Of a stretch of DNA of 33,731 bases, positions 1-9,745 are shown piece after piece. The stretch comes from Rubrivivax sp. Its GTDB lineage: Bacteria; Pseudomonadota; Gammaproteobacteria; Burkholderiales; Burkholderiaceae_C. The stretch covers positions 1-33,731 of the forward strand of contig JAHECC010000022.1 of NCBI GenBank assembly GCA_024641965.1, given 5' to 3'. Under the pieces are notes generated by a model that ran no database searches, was not told the DNA's origin, and saw nothing but the letters and a program-made list of their open reading frames with translations. Numbering within the stretch: the first letter of the stretch is position 1; every line of letters begins with the position of its first letter. Made by a program: the position numbers and the translations under genes.

Positions 1-954
1 GCCAAAGTCCGCCGGCGCCGGCCGATCGAATTCCAGCCACTGGCCGACGACCGGATGCCGCAGGCACAAGCGCGTGGCATGCAGCCCCTGGCGCTGCAGG
101 CCCAGGCCCGGCGCGCCGCCATAGAGCGCGTCGGACACCAGCGCATGGCCACGCGAGGCCAAGTGCACACGAATCTGGTGCGTGCGTCCACTGTGCAGCT
201 TGCATCGCAGCGCACTGTAGCCACCCCGGTACGCCACGCACCAGACGTCGGTGCGCGCCGGTTTGCCCGCGGCCAGCACCGCCATGCGCACACGCGACAC
301 CGGGTCGCGCCCGATGGCCGCCTCGATCTGCAGTTCGGCCGGTTGCACATGACCATGGGCTAGCGCCAGGTAGTGCCGGTGCACCTCCCGCGCGGCGATG
401 GCCCTGGACAGCGCGGTCACCGCCATCAGCGTCTTGCCCACCACCATCAGGCCCGAGGTGTCCTTGTCGAGCCGGTGCACGATGCCGGCGCGCGGCAGCG
501 TGGCCGCGCCGTCGTGGTGTGCCAGCAAGCCGTTCAGCAACGTGCCCGACCAGTTGCCGGGCGCAGGATGCACCACCAGCCCGGCCGGCTTGTCGAGCAC
601 CAGCAGATGCTCGTCTTCGTGCACGACCTGCAGCGCCATTGCCTGTGCCGTATAGGCACGGCTTTCGTCGGTGGGCACCAGTTCCAACTGCAGGTGCTGG
701 CCGACGCGAAGCCTGCGCGCCACCACGCTGGCGCGTTGCGCATCGACCTGCACATGCCCCCGCTCGACCAGCGACTGCAGATGGGTGCGCGAAAACTCGG
801 GCGCCAGTTGCACCAGTGCCTTGTCCAGTCGCAGGCCGTGCAGCGCGGCGCCGATCTCCAGATGGCGCAGCTCGAAGGCCTCGTCGGGCTCCGGCGACAG
901 GCCAGCCAGATCGTCGAGCGCTTCGTCGCGCTCTTTATAATCGCGCACGTCCAT
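1..954 (-). CDS. rluD: 23S rRNA pseudouridine synthase RluD (3' end beyond window)
   Basis: This is an RluD-type pseudouridine synthase, which converts uridines of helix 69 of 23S rRNA to pseudouridine. Translating the complement from ATG 954 gives an N-terminal S4-like RNA-binding region (about residues 35-95) and then the catalytic domain. The family motif HRLDKDTSGL is present, with the probable catalytic aspartate at residue 163. Further on is the typical segment SGRTHQIRVHLASRGHALV. The reading frame is still open at base 1, so the C-terminus lies outside the window. It has about 24 more N-terminal residues than E. coli RluD. It diverges from bamD with 40 bp between start codons, an arrangement also seen in E. 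coli. Family assignment is secure. RluD rather than RluC/RluA is inferred from the S4 domain and the bamD neighbour. Confidence 0.92.
   Translation of the reverse strand, partial: MDVRDYKERDEALDDLAGLSPEPDEAFELRHLEIGAALHGLRLDKALVQLAPEFSRTHLQSLVERGHVQVDAQRASVVARRLRVGQHLQLELVPTDESRAYTAQAMALQVVHEDEHLLVLDKPAGLVVHPAPGNWSGTLLNGLLAHHDGAATLPRAGIVHRLDKDTSGLMVVGKTLMAVTALSRAIAAREVHRHYLALAHGHVQPAELQIEAAIGRDPVSRVRMAVLAAGKPARTDVWCVAYRGGYSALRCKLHSGRTHQIRVHLASRGHALVSDALYGGAPGLGLQRQGLHATRLCLRHPVVGQWLEFDRPAPADFG
913..941 (+). promoter_or_regulatory. candidate promoter for bamD inside the rluD start region
   Basis: A perfect TATAAT hexamer lies at 936-941 on the plus strand, about 54 bases before the bamD start codon. 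A weak -35-like region lies around 913-919. The site is inside the first codons of divergent rluD. The -10 match is seen directly; promoter function is inferred, and the poor -35 keeps confidence low. Confidence 0.35.
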
Positions 955-994
955 TTCCCCTGCCGACGCCGGTTGCACCGGCGCACTTGAGCCG

Positions 995-1819
995 ATGTCA
1001 GTTCTTCGTGTTTGGCGCGCGTCTGTCGCCGCGCTGCTGCTGGGCTTGGCGCTTGCGGGCTGCAGCTCCAACAAGACACCTCCGCCGCCCGGCGCGGCGG
1101 GCAGTCCGACAACGCCCGTTGAACAATTGTATGCACAGGCCAAGGCCGACATTGCAAGCGGCGCTTTCGAAACTGCGATCAAGACGCTGGAGCGCGTCGA
1201 GGGCCAAGCCGCAGGCACCTTGCTCGCGCAACAGGCGCAGCTCGATCTGGCCTATGCCTACTGGCGCAGCGGCGACCGCACGCAGGCGCTGTCGACGATC
1301 GAGCGCTTCATCAAGCTCAACCCGTCCAGCCCAGGCCTGGACTACGCGCTGTACCTGCGCGGCGTGATCAACTTCAATGACGACATCGGCGTGCTCGGCA
1401 GTCTGGCTGGGCAGGACCTGTCCGAGCGCGACCAACGAGCCTCGCGTGACTCGCATCAGGCCTTCAAGCAGCTCATCGACCAATTTCCCGATTCGACCTA
1501 TGCCGCCGATGCGCGCACGCGCATGGATTACATCGCCAACTCACTCGCCAACTACGAACTGCATGTCGCACGCTACTACTTCCGCCGCGAGGCCTACCTG
1601 GCCGCGGTGAACCGGGCCCAGCTCGCTGTGGTGGATTTCCAGGGCGCGCCGGCCAGCGAGGAAGCGCTGTACATCATGGTCCAGAGCTACGACAAACTGG
1701 GCCTCGAGACGCTGCGCGACGACGCCAACCGCGTGTACAAGAAGAACTTCCCGAACAGCGTGTTTCCGACCCAAGGCCTGAGCCGCACCGGCAAGGCCTG
1801 GTGGCATATCTGGAACTGA
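995..1819 (+). CDS. bamD: outer membrane assembly lipoprotein BamD
   Basis: BamD (ComL/YfiO) is the essential lipoprotein of the BAM complex, which inserts beta-barrel proteins into the outer membrane from the periplasmic side. The 274-residue product starts with a lipoprotein signal peptide and a clear lipobox, LALAGC, with the lipidated cysteine at residue 23. The remainder reads as TPR-type helical repeats, for example the segments around TPVEQLYAQAKADI and GDRTQALSTIERFIKLNPSS, and a second block with HQAFKQLIDQFPDSTYAADA. Length is normal for betaproteobacterial BamD. The ATG at 995 gives the only start with a complete signal peptide. It diverges from rluD and converges with the dinG-type helicase, ending 28 bases before that gene's stop codon. 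Confidence 0.95.
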   Translation: MSVLRVWRASVAALLLGLALAGCSSNKTPPPPGAAGSPTTPVEQLYAQAKADIASGAFETAIKTLERVEGQAAGTLLAQQAQLDLAYAYWRSGDRTQALSTIERFIKLNPSSPGLDYALYLRGVINFNDDIGVLGSLAGQDLSERDQRASRDSHQAFKQLIDQFPDSTYAADARTRMDYIANSLANYELHVARYYFRREAYLAAVNRAQLAVVDFQGAPASEEALYIMVQSYDKLGLETLRDDANRVYKKNFPNSVFPTQGLSRTGKAWWHIWN

Positions 1820-1847
1820 CGCCCGGCCGCCCTGCCCGGTTGGGCAC

Positions 1848-3821
1848 TCAGTGGCCCGCGGCGAGTTCCGCCAGCCAGTCCAGCGCCTCGGCTTCTGCCG
1901 CAAGTTCAGTCATCGGTGGTAGTGCGGCACGTAGCCTGGCACCGTAGTTCATTTGACGCAGCCTCGGGTCACACACCACCAGCAGGCCCCGGTCGCTCTC
2001 GCTGCGGATCAAGCGGCCTGCACCCTGCTTCAACGACACCGCGGCCTCGGCGACGAAGTACTCGCTGAAGGCATTGCCGCCTCGCGCTTCGATCTGCTTG
2101 ACACGCGCTTCCACCAATGGGTCGTTGGGAGGTGGAAAGGGCAGCTTGTCGATGAGCACGCATTGCAACGCGTCACCCGGCACGTCGATGCCCTCCCAGA
2201 AGCTCTGCGAGCCGACCAGCACGCAGCCGCGGCCACTGCCGAAGCGTTGCAGCAACGCGCGCTTGGGCTGGCTGCCTTGCACCAGCACTTCCAGCACCGC
2301 GCCTTCATGCTGCAGTGCCAGCCGTATCGCATCGGCGATCAGCGGCAGTACACGCAGGGTCGTGGTCAAGACGAAGCAGCGACCTCCCAGCGCCACCGCA
2401 CAACGCGCGGCAAGAGCGCCCACGGCGGCCGGATGCGCCGCGTCGTTGGGCTTGGGGAACGGCACGGGCACCCACAGGCGCGCATTCTTTCGGTAGTCGA
2501 AGGGGCTGCCCACGCGCAGCGTCTGTGCGTCCTCCAGCCCCGTTGAGGCCGTGAACCAGCTCAGCCGGTCGTTGTCGCCGAGCGTGGCTGAGGTGAAGAT
2601 CCAGGTCTTGGCCGCGGCACGCCGCTGCTCGGTCAACATGTCACGGATGTCCAGCGGCGACTCGACCAGCCGCGCCTGCTGGGGCGACACGTCGATCCAG
2701 CGCACATGCCCGGTGGCGGTGGGCAGGCCGAAGCGCTCGACCTGCTGCACGATGGTCGATGCGCGCAGCGCGAGCTTGTCGAAATCCGGCCCGATGTCGG
2801 TCAGCTCCTGCAGCGCCCGGGCCACCGCCTGCGCCGACTGCGCCAGCACCTGCAGGCCCGGCGCCCAGCCCGGTGCGCGCGCACGCTCGTCCCAGCGCAG
2901 CTTGACCAGGCCGCGCACCTCGCCCAGCGTGCCGGCGCAGAGCAGGCGCAACTGCCGCGCGGCGTTTTCCAGCCCGGCCGCCAGGTCGTGCCAGTCGCGT
3001 AGGCCGCGCGCCTGTTGCAGCCCTGCGGCGAGCAGGTCGCGCGAGAAATCGAGCAACTGGGCCGTGCCCAGCGTGCTGCCCAGGAACTGCACGCCGGCCT
3101 CGACCAGTTGATGTGCTTCGTCGAACACGGCGGCATCCACCGTGGGTAACAGTTCGGCCACACCACTGTCGCGCAGTGCCATGTCGGCGAAGAACAGGTG
3201 GTGGTTCACGACCACCAGGTCGGCTGCCATGGCCTCGCGCCGCGCCTGCATGACGTGGCAGGCCTTGTATTGGGGGCACTCGCTGCCCAGGCAGTTTTCA
3301 CGCGTCGAGGTGACGAGCGGAATCACCGGCGAGCGATCGTCCAGGCCCTCCATTTCGGCCAGGTCGCCACTGCGCGTGGCCTGCGCCCAGCTTTCGACGC
3401 GAGCCAGCGTGCGCACAGCCCAGCGGTCCGGCAACTCGGCACCCCGACGGGCCTGTTGAAGGCGCTGCAAGCACAGGTAGCTGGAGCGTCCCTTCAGCAG
3501 GGCCAAGGTCACTGGCAGCCCCAGCGCCTCGCACAGGCCCGGCAGATCGCGCAGGAACAGCTGGTCCTGCAGGCTTTTCGTGGCCGTACTGACCAGTGCA
3601 CGCCGGCCGGAAAGCAGCAGCGGCACCAGGTAGGCAAAGGTCTTGCCGACGCCTGTTCCGGCTTCGGCGACGAGCGCAGCGCGGCTGTCGATGGCCGTCG
3701 CTACGGCATGGGCCAGCCTTTGCTGCATTTCGCGTTGCGCCAGGCTCGGATCGTTGCGCACCAGCGCGCCATCGGTCGAAAAGGCGATGGCCACCTGATC
3801 GGTCAACGAAGGCGGCGCCAT
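1848..3821 (-). CDS. dinG: ATP-dependent DNA helicase, DinG/YoaA (XPD-like) family
   Basis: This is an SF2 helicase of the XPD/DinG type, which unwinds DNA 5' to 3' and acts in repair and in clearing R-loops or stalled forks. With the ATG at 3821 it has 657 residues. Walker A is AEAGTGVGKT (about 52-61) and the DEAH box is in FDEAHQLVEAG. Four cysteines fit the family iron-sulfur cluster: one in SSYLCLQRL and three in NCLGSECPQYKAC. Helicase motif VI appears near the C-terminus as QGAGRLIRSESDRG. A TTG codon at 3860 would add 13 residues and overlap the stop codon of the DUF465 gene (TTGA); no clear Shine-Dalgarno sequence favours either start. YoaA cannot be separated from DinG by sequence alone, so the symbol is tentative. 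Confidence 0.88.
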   Translation of the reverse strand: MAPPSLTDQVAIAFSTDGALVRNDPSLAQREMQQRLAHAVATAIDSRAALVAEAGTGVGKTFAYLVPLLLSGRRALVSTATKSLQDQLFLRDLPGLCEALGLPVTLALLKGRSSYLCLQRLQQARRGAELPDRWAVRTLARVESWAQATRSGDLAEMEGLDDRSPVIPLVTSTRENCLGSECPQYKACHVMQARREAMAADLVVVNHHLFFADMALRDSGVAELLPTVDAAVFDEAHQLVEAGVQFLGSTLGTAQLLDFSRDLLAAGLQQARGLRDWHDLAAGLENAARQLRLLCAGTLGEVRGLVKLRWDERARAPGWAPGLQVLAQSAQAVARALQELTDIGPDFDKLALRASTIVQQVERFGLPTATGHVRWIDVSPQQARLVESPLDIRDMLTEQRRAAAKTWIFTSATLGDNDRLSWFTASTGLEDAQTLRVGSPFDYRKNARLWVPVPFPKPNDAAHPAAVGALAARCAVALGGRCFVLTTTLRVLPLIADAIRLALQHEGAVLEVLVQGSQPKRALLQRFGSGRGCVLVGSQSFWEGIDVPGDALQCVLIDKLPFPPPNDPLVEARVKQIEARGGNAFSEYFVAEAAVSLKQGAGRLIRSESDRGLLVVCDPRLRQMNYGARLRAALPPMTELAAEAEALDWLAELAAGH

Positions 3822-3856
3822 GGCCGACGTGGCCGCCGCGGCGGCTGGCAGGTGGT

Positions 3857-4066
3857 TCAAGCCGGCGTGGGCGGATCGAGTTCGAATTCCAGCCGCGAGA
3901 TCTGGTCGCGCAGCAGCAGCCGCCGCTTCTTCAGGCGTCGCAGCGCCAGGTCATCGTGCGGCACGGACAGCGCCAAACGATCGATCATGTCGTTCATATC
4001 CGCGTGTTCCATGCGCAGTTCGATCAATTGCCGCTGGACCGAGTGCAAGTTGTCATCCATTTGCAT
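3857..4066 (-). CDS. DUF465 / YdcH-family small protein
   Basis: A 69-residue, highly charged, helical protein that matches the YdcH/DUF465 family in size and style, with segments such as RQLIELRMEHADMNDMIDRL and ALRRLKKRRLLLRDQISRLE. The family is common in proteobacteria and has no settled function; a coiled-coil hairpin is likely. ATG 4066 gives the family-typical start MQMDDNLHS; an ATG at 4078 would add four residues. It lies directly upstream of the dinG-type helicase on the same strand and could overlap it if the helicase uses TTG 3860, so they are probably co-transcribed. It diverges from the PP2C gene, leaving under 40 bp for two promoters. Confidence 0.75.
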   Translation of the reverse strand: MQMDDNLHSVQRQLIELRMEHADMNDMIDRLALSVPHDDLALRRLKKRRLLLRDQISRLEFELDPPTPA

Positions 4067-4102
4067 ACTTTGCGCCATGCGCCGGAGTTTATATTCGCGG
4101 CC

Positions 4103-4870
4103 ATGAGTCCACCCGAACAGGCGTTTCGAATTTCGGCCGCCACTGGCATGCACCGCGGCGATCGCATGTACCAGCAGGACCAGGTGGAGGTGATCGCGCA
4201 CGAGCGGGTGCCGGGATGCGCCCTGGGCATCGTCGCCGACGGCATGGGCGGTAAGAGCGGCGGGCGCAAGGCAGCGGACCAGGTGATGATGACGGCGCGC
4301 CAGATCTTCGAGCGCTACGTGCCTTCCAAGGACGATGCCTGCGCGACGCTGCGACAGGTGGTGATGGAATCGCACCTGATGATCAAGCTGACGGCCATCA
4401 CCGCCGAGGAAGAGCCGCACAGCACGCTGGCGGCCTTTCTGGTCAACCCGACGCTGGACTGCGGCATCGTGCACGCTGGCGACTCGCGCGTCTATCACTT
4501 CCGTGGTTCCGAGCTGTTGTCGCGCACGACCGACCACTCCTTCGTGCAGCGCCTCATCGACGAGGGCCGCCTGACCGAGGACGAGGCGCTGACCCATCCC
4601 CAGGGCAACCTGCTCACCGGTTGCCTGGGCACCAATCAGGATCCGCCATTGAGCCTGACGGCGATCGACCGGCTGCAACAAGGCGACGCACTGTTGGCCT
4701 GCAGCGACGGCTTGTGGCATTACTTCACGCCAAGGGAGTTGGGCGCGATCCTGCACACGTTGCCCCCGCGTGAAGCCAGCGAGATGCTCGTCAACAAGGC
4801 GCGCCAGCGCGCGCGTGGCGGCGGCGACAACCTGTCGCTGGCCATCCTGCGCATCGACCCGTTGGTCTAG
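4103..4870 (+). CDS. PP2C-family protein serine/threonine phosphatase
   Basis: A cytosolic, metal-dependent Ser/Thr phosphatase of the PP2C (PPM, Stp1/PrpC-like) family, 255 residues, a single catalytic domain with no extra domains or membrane segments. The metal-binding motifs appear in order: RMYQQDQ near residue 22, GIVADGMGGKSGG, IVHAGDSRVYHFRG, LLACSDGLWHY and GGGDNLSLAIL. The ATG at 4103 is chosen because the fold begins there; the frame is open far upstream, but that sequence is antisense to the helicase. No partner Ser/Thr kinase is seen in the window, so its substrate is unknown. It converges with the next gene with only two bases between stop codons. Confidence 0.9.
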   Translation: MSPPEQAFRISAATGMHRGDRMYQQDQVEVIAHERVPGCALGIVADGMGGKSGGRKAADQVMMTARQIFERYVPSKDDACATLRQVVMESHLMIKLTAITAEEEPHSTLAAFLVNPTLDCGIVHAGDSRVYHFRGSELLSRTTDHSFVQRLIDEGRLTEDEALTHPQGNLLTGCLGTNQDPPLSLTAIDRLQQGDALLACSDGLWHYFTPRELGAILHTLPPREASEMLVNKARQRARGGGDNLSLAILRIDPLV

Positions 4871-4872
4871 GC

Positions 4873-5499
4873 TCAGCTCGACGCCGCACTGGCCGGCGGC
4901 AAGGGCGCCGGAATCGGCAGCGGCGTCGACTTCTTGCCGCTGGCCGCCCGCTCGGCATTGCGCTTTTCAACCTCTTCACGACGCGCCTCTGCTTCAGCCA
5001 CGCGTCGCTGTTGCGCGGCGACACGTGCGGCCGCCTCCGCCGCATCGTCTGCGGTCTTCGACCGCGGCCTGGCACGCGCGCTGGCTGCCGACGCGGCAGA
5101 AGCGGCCGACCCCTTGCCATGGGCAACCGATGCCGCTTGCGGGCGCGGCGCCGGCTGTGGCCGGTTTGCCGCCTCGGCACGCTTGGCCGCCAGACGACGT
5201 TGGCTTTCCTCGGCCTCTGCCTTGCGCTGGGCCTCGTCGAGTTCGATCTCGCGCAGACGCAGCGCCGCCAGGGCCTCGCGGCGCTGCGTCTGCAGTTCAT
5301 CCACGCAGGACGTGACCACGAAACGCTCGCGGCAGGCCGACACGCCCGTCTTGTAGCGCACTTCGACAGCAGCGCGTTCACTCAGTATCCGCTTGCGCTC
5401 GGCCGTAGCCGCAGCAGGCTCGGCCGCGAATACCGACACCGCCAGCCCCAGCGACAACGACAACACCGACGCCCGGAACCTGGTCGCAGCGCCTGTCAT
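4873..5499 (-). CDS. predicted periplasmic coiled-coil protein, unknown function
   Basis: A 208-residue protein I do not recognise by name. The first 25 residues form a signal peptide (hydrophobic core SVLSLSLGLAVSV, probable cleavage VFA/AEP). Two cysteines follow in the context SACRERFVVTSCVDE, which could form a disulfide. The rest is Ala/Arg/Glu-rich and strongly helical, with a low-complexity Ala/Ser/Pro-rich linker in the middle (about 105-145) and a Pro/Ala-rich tail. Its ATG overlaps the zapE stop codon as ATGA, so the two are probably translationally coupled, which places it at the end of the odhAB-lpdA-zapE run. A role in the cell envelope is possible from location only; I infer no function. 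Confidence 0.7.
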   Translation of the reverse strand: MTGAATRFRASVLSLSLGLAVSVFAAEPAAATAERKRILSERAAVEVRYKTGVSACRERFVVTSCVDELQTQRREALAALRLREIELDEAQRKAEAEESQRRLAAKRAEAANRPQPAPRPQAASVAHGKGSAASAASAASARARPRSKTADDAAEAAARVAAQQRRVAEAEARREEVEKRNAERAASGKKSTPLPIPAPLPPASAASS

Positions 5500-6593
5500 G
5501 TCAATGCCGTGTCCACGGTGCGGCGTGTCAGCGACAGGTACTGGCTGCTTTGCATTTCCTTCAGCCGCGAGGCCGTGCGAGCAAACTCGTGCGCCAACGG
5601 GCCTTCGGTGTACAGCGCCTCGGGCTCGACCTCGGCCGACAGGATCAGCTTCACCTGACGGTCATAGAGCACGTCCACCAGCCAGGTGAAACGCCGCGCT
5701 TCGCTGGCCAGACGCGGAGACATCGCCGGCACCTTCGACAGCAGCACGGTGTGAAAGCGGGTGGCGATTTCCAGGTAGTCGTTCTGCGAGCGCGGCCCGC
5801 CGCACAGTTGCGCAAAGTCGAACCACACCACGCCTCCGGCGCGGCGCCGTGCGCGCACTTCGCGTTGTTCAATGTGCAGCAGCGGATCCTCGTCGCTGGC
5901 CTCTGCCAGTTGCTCGAAGGTACGGCGCATCTGCGCCTCGGCGCTTTCGTCCAGCGGCGTGTGATAGACCTTGACGCGGTCCATCGTGCGCAGCCGATAG
6001 TCGGTGCCGGCATCGACATCCAGCACCTGCAGATGCTGCTTCAGCAGCGCGATCGCCGGCAGGATGCGGTCACGATGCAGGCCGTTCGGGTACAGCCCAT
6101 CGGGCGGGAAGTTCGAGGTGGTGACGATGCTCACGCGGTTGGCGAACAGCGCTTCGAGCAGCCGGTGCAGGATCATCGCATCGGTGACGTCGGCGATATG
6201 GAACTCGTCGAAGCAGATCAGGCGGAAACGCCGCGCCATGCGCCGGCCCAGTTCGGCGAGCGGGTTCGCGGTGCCGCGCAGGTCCTGCAGCTCGTGGTGC
6301 ACTTCGCGCATGAACTCGTGGAAGTGCAGCCGAGTCTTGCGCTGCAGCGGCACGGATTGGTAGAAGCAGTCCATCAGGAAGCTCTTGCCGCGGCCCACGC
6401 CACCAAACATGTACACGCCGCGCGGGATCGGCGGGCGGCGGATCATCTTCGCCAGCGCGTTGCCGCGGCGCTGCAGGTAGGCGATCCATTCGTTCTCGCA
6501 GCGCTCGAGCGCGTCGATGGCGAGGAGTTGCGCGGCATCGGAGCTGTAGCCGCGCTCGGCGAGCCTGCGTTGATACAGATCGCGAACGGCCAT
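5496..6593 (-). CDS. zapE: cell division protein ZapE (AFG1-like ATPase)
   Basis: ZapE is an AFG1/LACE1-type P-loop ATPase that in E. coli binds FtsZ and helps the Z ring under stress. The 365-residue product has Walker A GGVGRGKS at residues 64-71 and a Walker B motif in LICFDEFHIADVTDAMIL. Further family segments include IVTTSNFPPDGLYPNGLHRD (a sensor-1-like region) and a C-terminal RRFTWLVDVLYDRQVKL. ATG 6593 is chosen over TTG 6602 because the family start MAVRDLYQ fits and it leaves 12 bases after the lpdA stop codon. It belongs to the odh operon, an arrangement I recall from other Burkholderiales. Confidence 0.93.
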   Translation of the reverse strand: MAVRDLYQRRLAERGYSSDAAQLLAIDALERCENEWIAYLQRRGNALAKMIRRPPIPRGVYMFGGVGRGKSFLMDCFYQSVPLQRKTRLHFHEFMREVHHELQDLRGTANPLAELGRRMARRFRLICFDEFHIADVTDAMILHRLLEALFANRVSIVTTSNFPPDGLYPNGLHRDRILPAIALLKQHLQVLDVDAGTDYRLRTMDRVKVYHTPLDESAEAQMRRTFEQLAEASDEDPLLHIEQREVRARRRAGGVVWFDFAQLCGGPRSQNDYLEIATRFHTVLLSKVPAMSPRLASEARRFTWLVDVLYDRQVKLILSAEVEPEALYTEGPLAHEFARTASRLKEMQSSQYLSLTRRTVDTALT

Positions 6594-6605
6594 CTGCAGC
6601 AAGCG

Positions 6606-8033
6606 TCAGAAGTTGAGCGTGCGCTTGTCCACGGCCAGCGCCGCTTCCTTGGTGGCTTCGCTCAGGCTGGGGTGGGCGTGGCAGATGCGGGCGATGTCTT
6701 CACTGCTGGCCTTGAACGCCATCGCCATCACGCCTTCGGCGATCAGCTCGCTGGCCATCGGGCCGATGACATGCATGCCCAGCACCTCGTCAGTCGTGGC
6801 ATCGGCAAGCATCTTCACCATGCCGGTGGTGTCGCCCAACGCGCGCGCGCGCCCGTTGGCCATGAAGGGGAAGGTGCCGGCACGGTAGGCACGCCCCTCG
6901 GCCTTGAGCTGCTGCTCGGTGGCACCGACCCAGGCGATCTCCGGGCTGGTATAGATGACCCAGGGCACGGTGTTGAAGTCCACATGGCCATGCTGTCCGG
7001 CAATGCGCTCGGCCACGGCCACGCCCTCCTCTTCGGCCTTGTGCGCCAGCATTGGGCCGCGTACCACGTCGCCCACCGCCCAGACGTTACTCAGGTTGCT
7101 GCGGCAATCGTCGTCGACCGCGACGAAGCCGCGCTCGTCGAGCTTCAGGCCCACGCCTTGGGCGTTCAGGCCGACGGTATTGGGCACGCGGCCGATGGAG
7201 ACGATCAGCCGCTCGCATTCGAGCTTGCACTCCGCGCCACCGGCATCGGTGTAGTGCACCGTGACGCCCTTCTTGCCGGTCTTCACCTGGCTGATCTTGG
7301 CGCCAAGCTGGATCTGCAGGCCCTGCTTCGTGAACACCTTGAAGGCTTCCTTGGCAATCTGCTCGTCCACCGCACCGAGAAAGGTGGGCAAGGCTTCGAG
7401 CACGCTGACCTGCGCGCCCAGGCGGCGCCAAACCGAGCCCATCTCCAGGCCGATGACGCCCGAGCCGATCACGCCCAGCGTCTTCGGCACCGCCGCAATG
7501 CGCAAGGCACCATCGTTGGAAAGGATGCGCTCTTCGTCGAAATCGGCGCCGGGCAGCGCACGCGCCGTCGAACCGGTGGCGACGATGACATGCGTGGCCA
7601 GCAGCTTTTCCGGTTTGTCGCCGTCGACCGCGATCTCGTAGCCCTCTTCGCCGGCCGCAGCAAAGGAACCCCTGCCGTGGAAGAAGCTGACCTTGTTCTT
7701 CTTGAACAGATAGAGGATGCCCTCGTTGTTCTGCTTGACCACATGGTCCTTGCGCGAAAGCATTTTCGCTACATCGATCTTCAGGCCGCTCAGGTCGATG
7801 CCGTGATCGGCGAAGGCGTGGCCGGCGTGCTCGAAATGCTCGCTCGACTGCAGCAGCGCCTTGCTGGGGATGCAGCCGACGTTGGTACAGGTGCCGCCCG
7901 GCGCCGGGCCGCCCTTGGCGTTCTTCCACTCGTCGATGCAGGCCGTATTCAGGCCGAGCTGCGCGGCACGAATCGCCGCGATGTAGCCGCCGGGGCCGCC
8001 GCCGATGACGACGACATCGAAGTTCTTGGGCAT
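6606..8033 (-). CDS. lpdA: dihydrolipoyl dehydrogenase (E3)
   Basis: E3 is the FAD- and NAD-dependent enzyme that reoxidises dihydrolipoyl groups of the 2-oxoglutarate dehydrogenase complex in the cytosol. The 475-residue product shows the N-terminal FAD motif [18 protein letters not shown] and the redox disulfide motif [16 protein letters not shown] with cysteines 49 and 54. The NAD-binding segment is [20 protein letters not shown]. The C-terminal dimer interface has the catalytic His-Glu pair in [14 protein letters not shown]. All key residues are present. It sits third among the odh enzyme genes, separated from odhB by the small PspC gene, so it is most likely the E3 of this complex (odhL) rather than of pyruvate dehydrogenase. 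Confidence 0.97.
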   Translation of the reverse strand: MPKNFDVVVIGGGPGGYIAAIRAAQLGLNTACIDEWKNAKGGPAPGGTCTNVGCIPSKALLQSSEHFEHAGHAFADHGIDLSGLKIDVAKMLSRKDHVVKQNNEGILYLFKKNKVSFFHGRGSFAAAGEEGYEIAVDGDKPEKLLATHVIVATGSTARALPGADFDEERILSNDGALRIAAVPKTLGVIGSGVIGLEMGSVWRRLGAQVSVLEALPTFLGAVDEQIAKEAFKVFTKQGLQIQLGAKISQVKTGKKGVTVHYTDAGGAECKLECERLIVSIGRVPNTVGLNAQGVGLKLDERGFVAVDDDCRSNLSNVWAVGDVVRGPMLAHKAEEEGVAVAERIAGQHGHVDFNTVPWVIYTSPEIAWVGATEQQLKAEGRAYRAGTFPFMANGRARALGDTTGMVKMLADATTDEVLGMHVIGPMASELIAEGVMAMAFKASSEDIARICHAHPSLSEATKEAALAVDKRTLNF

Positions 8034-8055
8034 GTTCTATCCAGGGTTGAAGAGC

Positions 8056-8364
8056 TCACTCGAGCGGCACGAAGATCCACAGCAGCAGGTACACCACCAG
8101 CCCGGTGCCGCCGAACATGAACAGCACGGCGAACATCAGGCGCCAGATCCAGGCCTCGATGCCGCTGACCTCGGCAATGCCGGCACACACGCCGCCCACC
8201 CACTTGTCGCTGCGGCTGCGGCGCAGGCGATTGATGGCCGCGGCGGCAGGCGGCAGGTCGGGCCCGCCGATCAGCCGCGTCTTCGCGCGCTGGAACTCGT
8301 CGTCCGACAGCGTGCCTCGCGCGCGCATCTCTTCCAGGCGGGCCAGTTCGTCGACCAGGCTCAT
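8056..8364 (-). CDS. small SHOCT-PspC domain membrane protein
   Basis: A 102-residue protein with two recognisable parts. Residues 1-35 resemble a SHOCT module (short helical, typically terminal, LARLEEMRARGTLSDDEFQ). Residues about 48-102 form a PspC domain: SDKWVGGVCAGIAEVSGIEA is the usual PspC N-terminus and is followed by a hydrophobic segment ending VYLLLWIFVPLE. PspC proteins are inner-membrane proteins linked to phage-shock envelope stress in enterobacteria. The start at 8364 is well supported by an AAGGAG Shine-Dalgarno seven bases upstream. It lies between odhB and lpdA on the same strand (25 and 22 bases), so it is probably expressed with the TCA-cycle genes. No pspA, pspB or pspF is present, so phage-shock function is only a family-level inference. 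Confidence 0.85.
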   Translation of the reverse strand: MSLVDELARLEEMRARGTLSDDEFQRAKTRLIGGPDLPPAAAAINRLRRSRSDKWVGGVCAGIAEVSGIEAWIWRLMFAVLFMFGGTGLVVYLLLWIFVPLE

Positions 8365-8389
8365 GGCAGGCTCCTTGTCTGCAAGCGGA

Positions 8390-9643
<1,254 letters not shown>

Positions 9644-9745
9644 GGACGATCTCGTTGGGTGGGTTGGGAAGTGCAAGTTGGCCGGCGCTGCGGCGTCCGG
9701 TCCAAGTTGCGATGCGAAGACGGCGCAAAGGGCGCGGCCTTCGCC

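Noticed and set aside
1833-1846. Short inverted repeat TGCCC-GGTT-GGGCA between the convergent bamD and dinG-type genes
   Set aside because: Only a 5-bp stem and no T run on either side, too weak to call a bidirectional terminator.
5550-8120. A very long plus-strand open frame (856 codons) opposite zapE and lpdA
   Set aside because: It is antisense to two clear enzymes with intact motifs; long antisense frames are expected in GC-rich DNA, and its product is Arg/His/Gln-rich without any domain.
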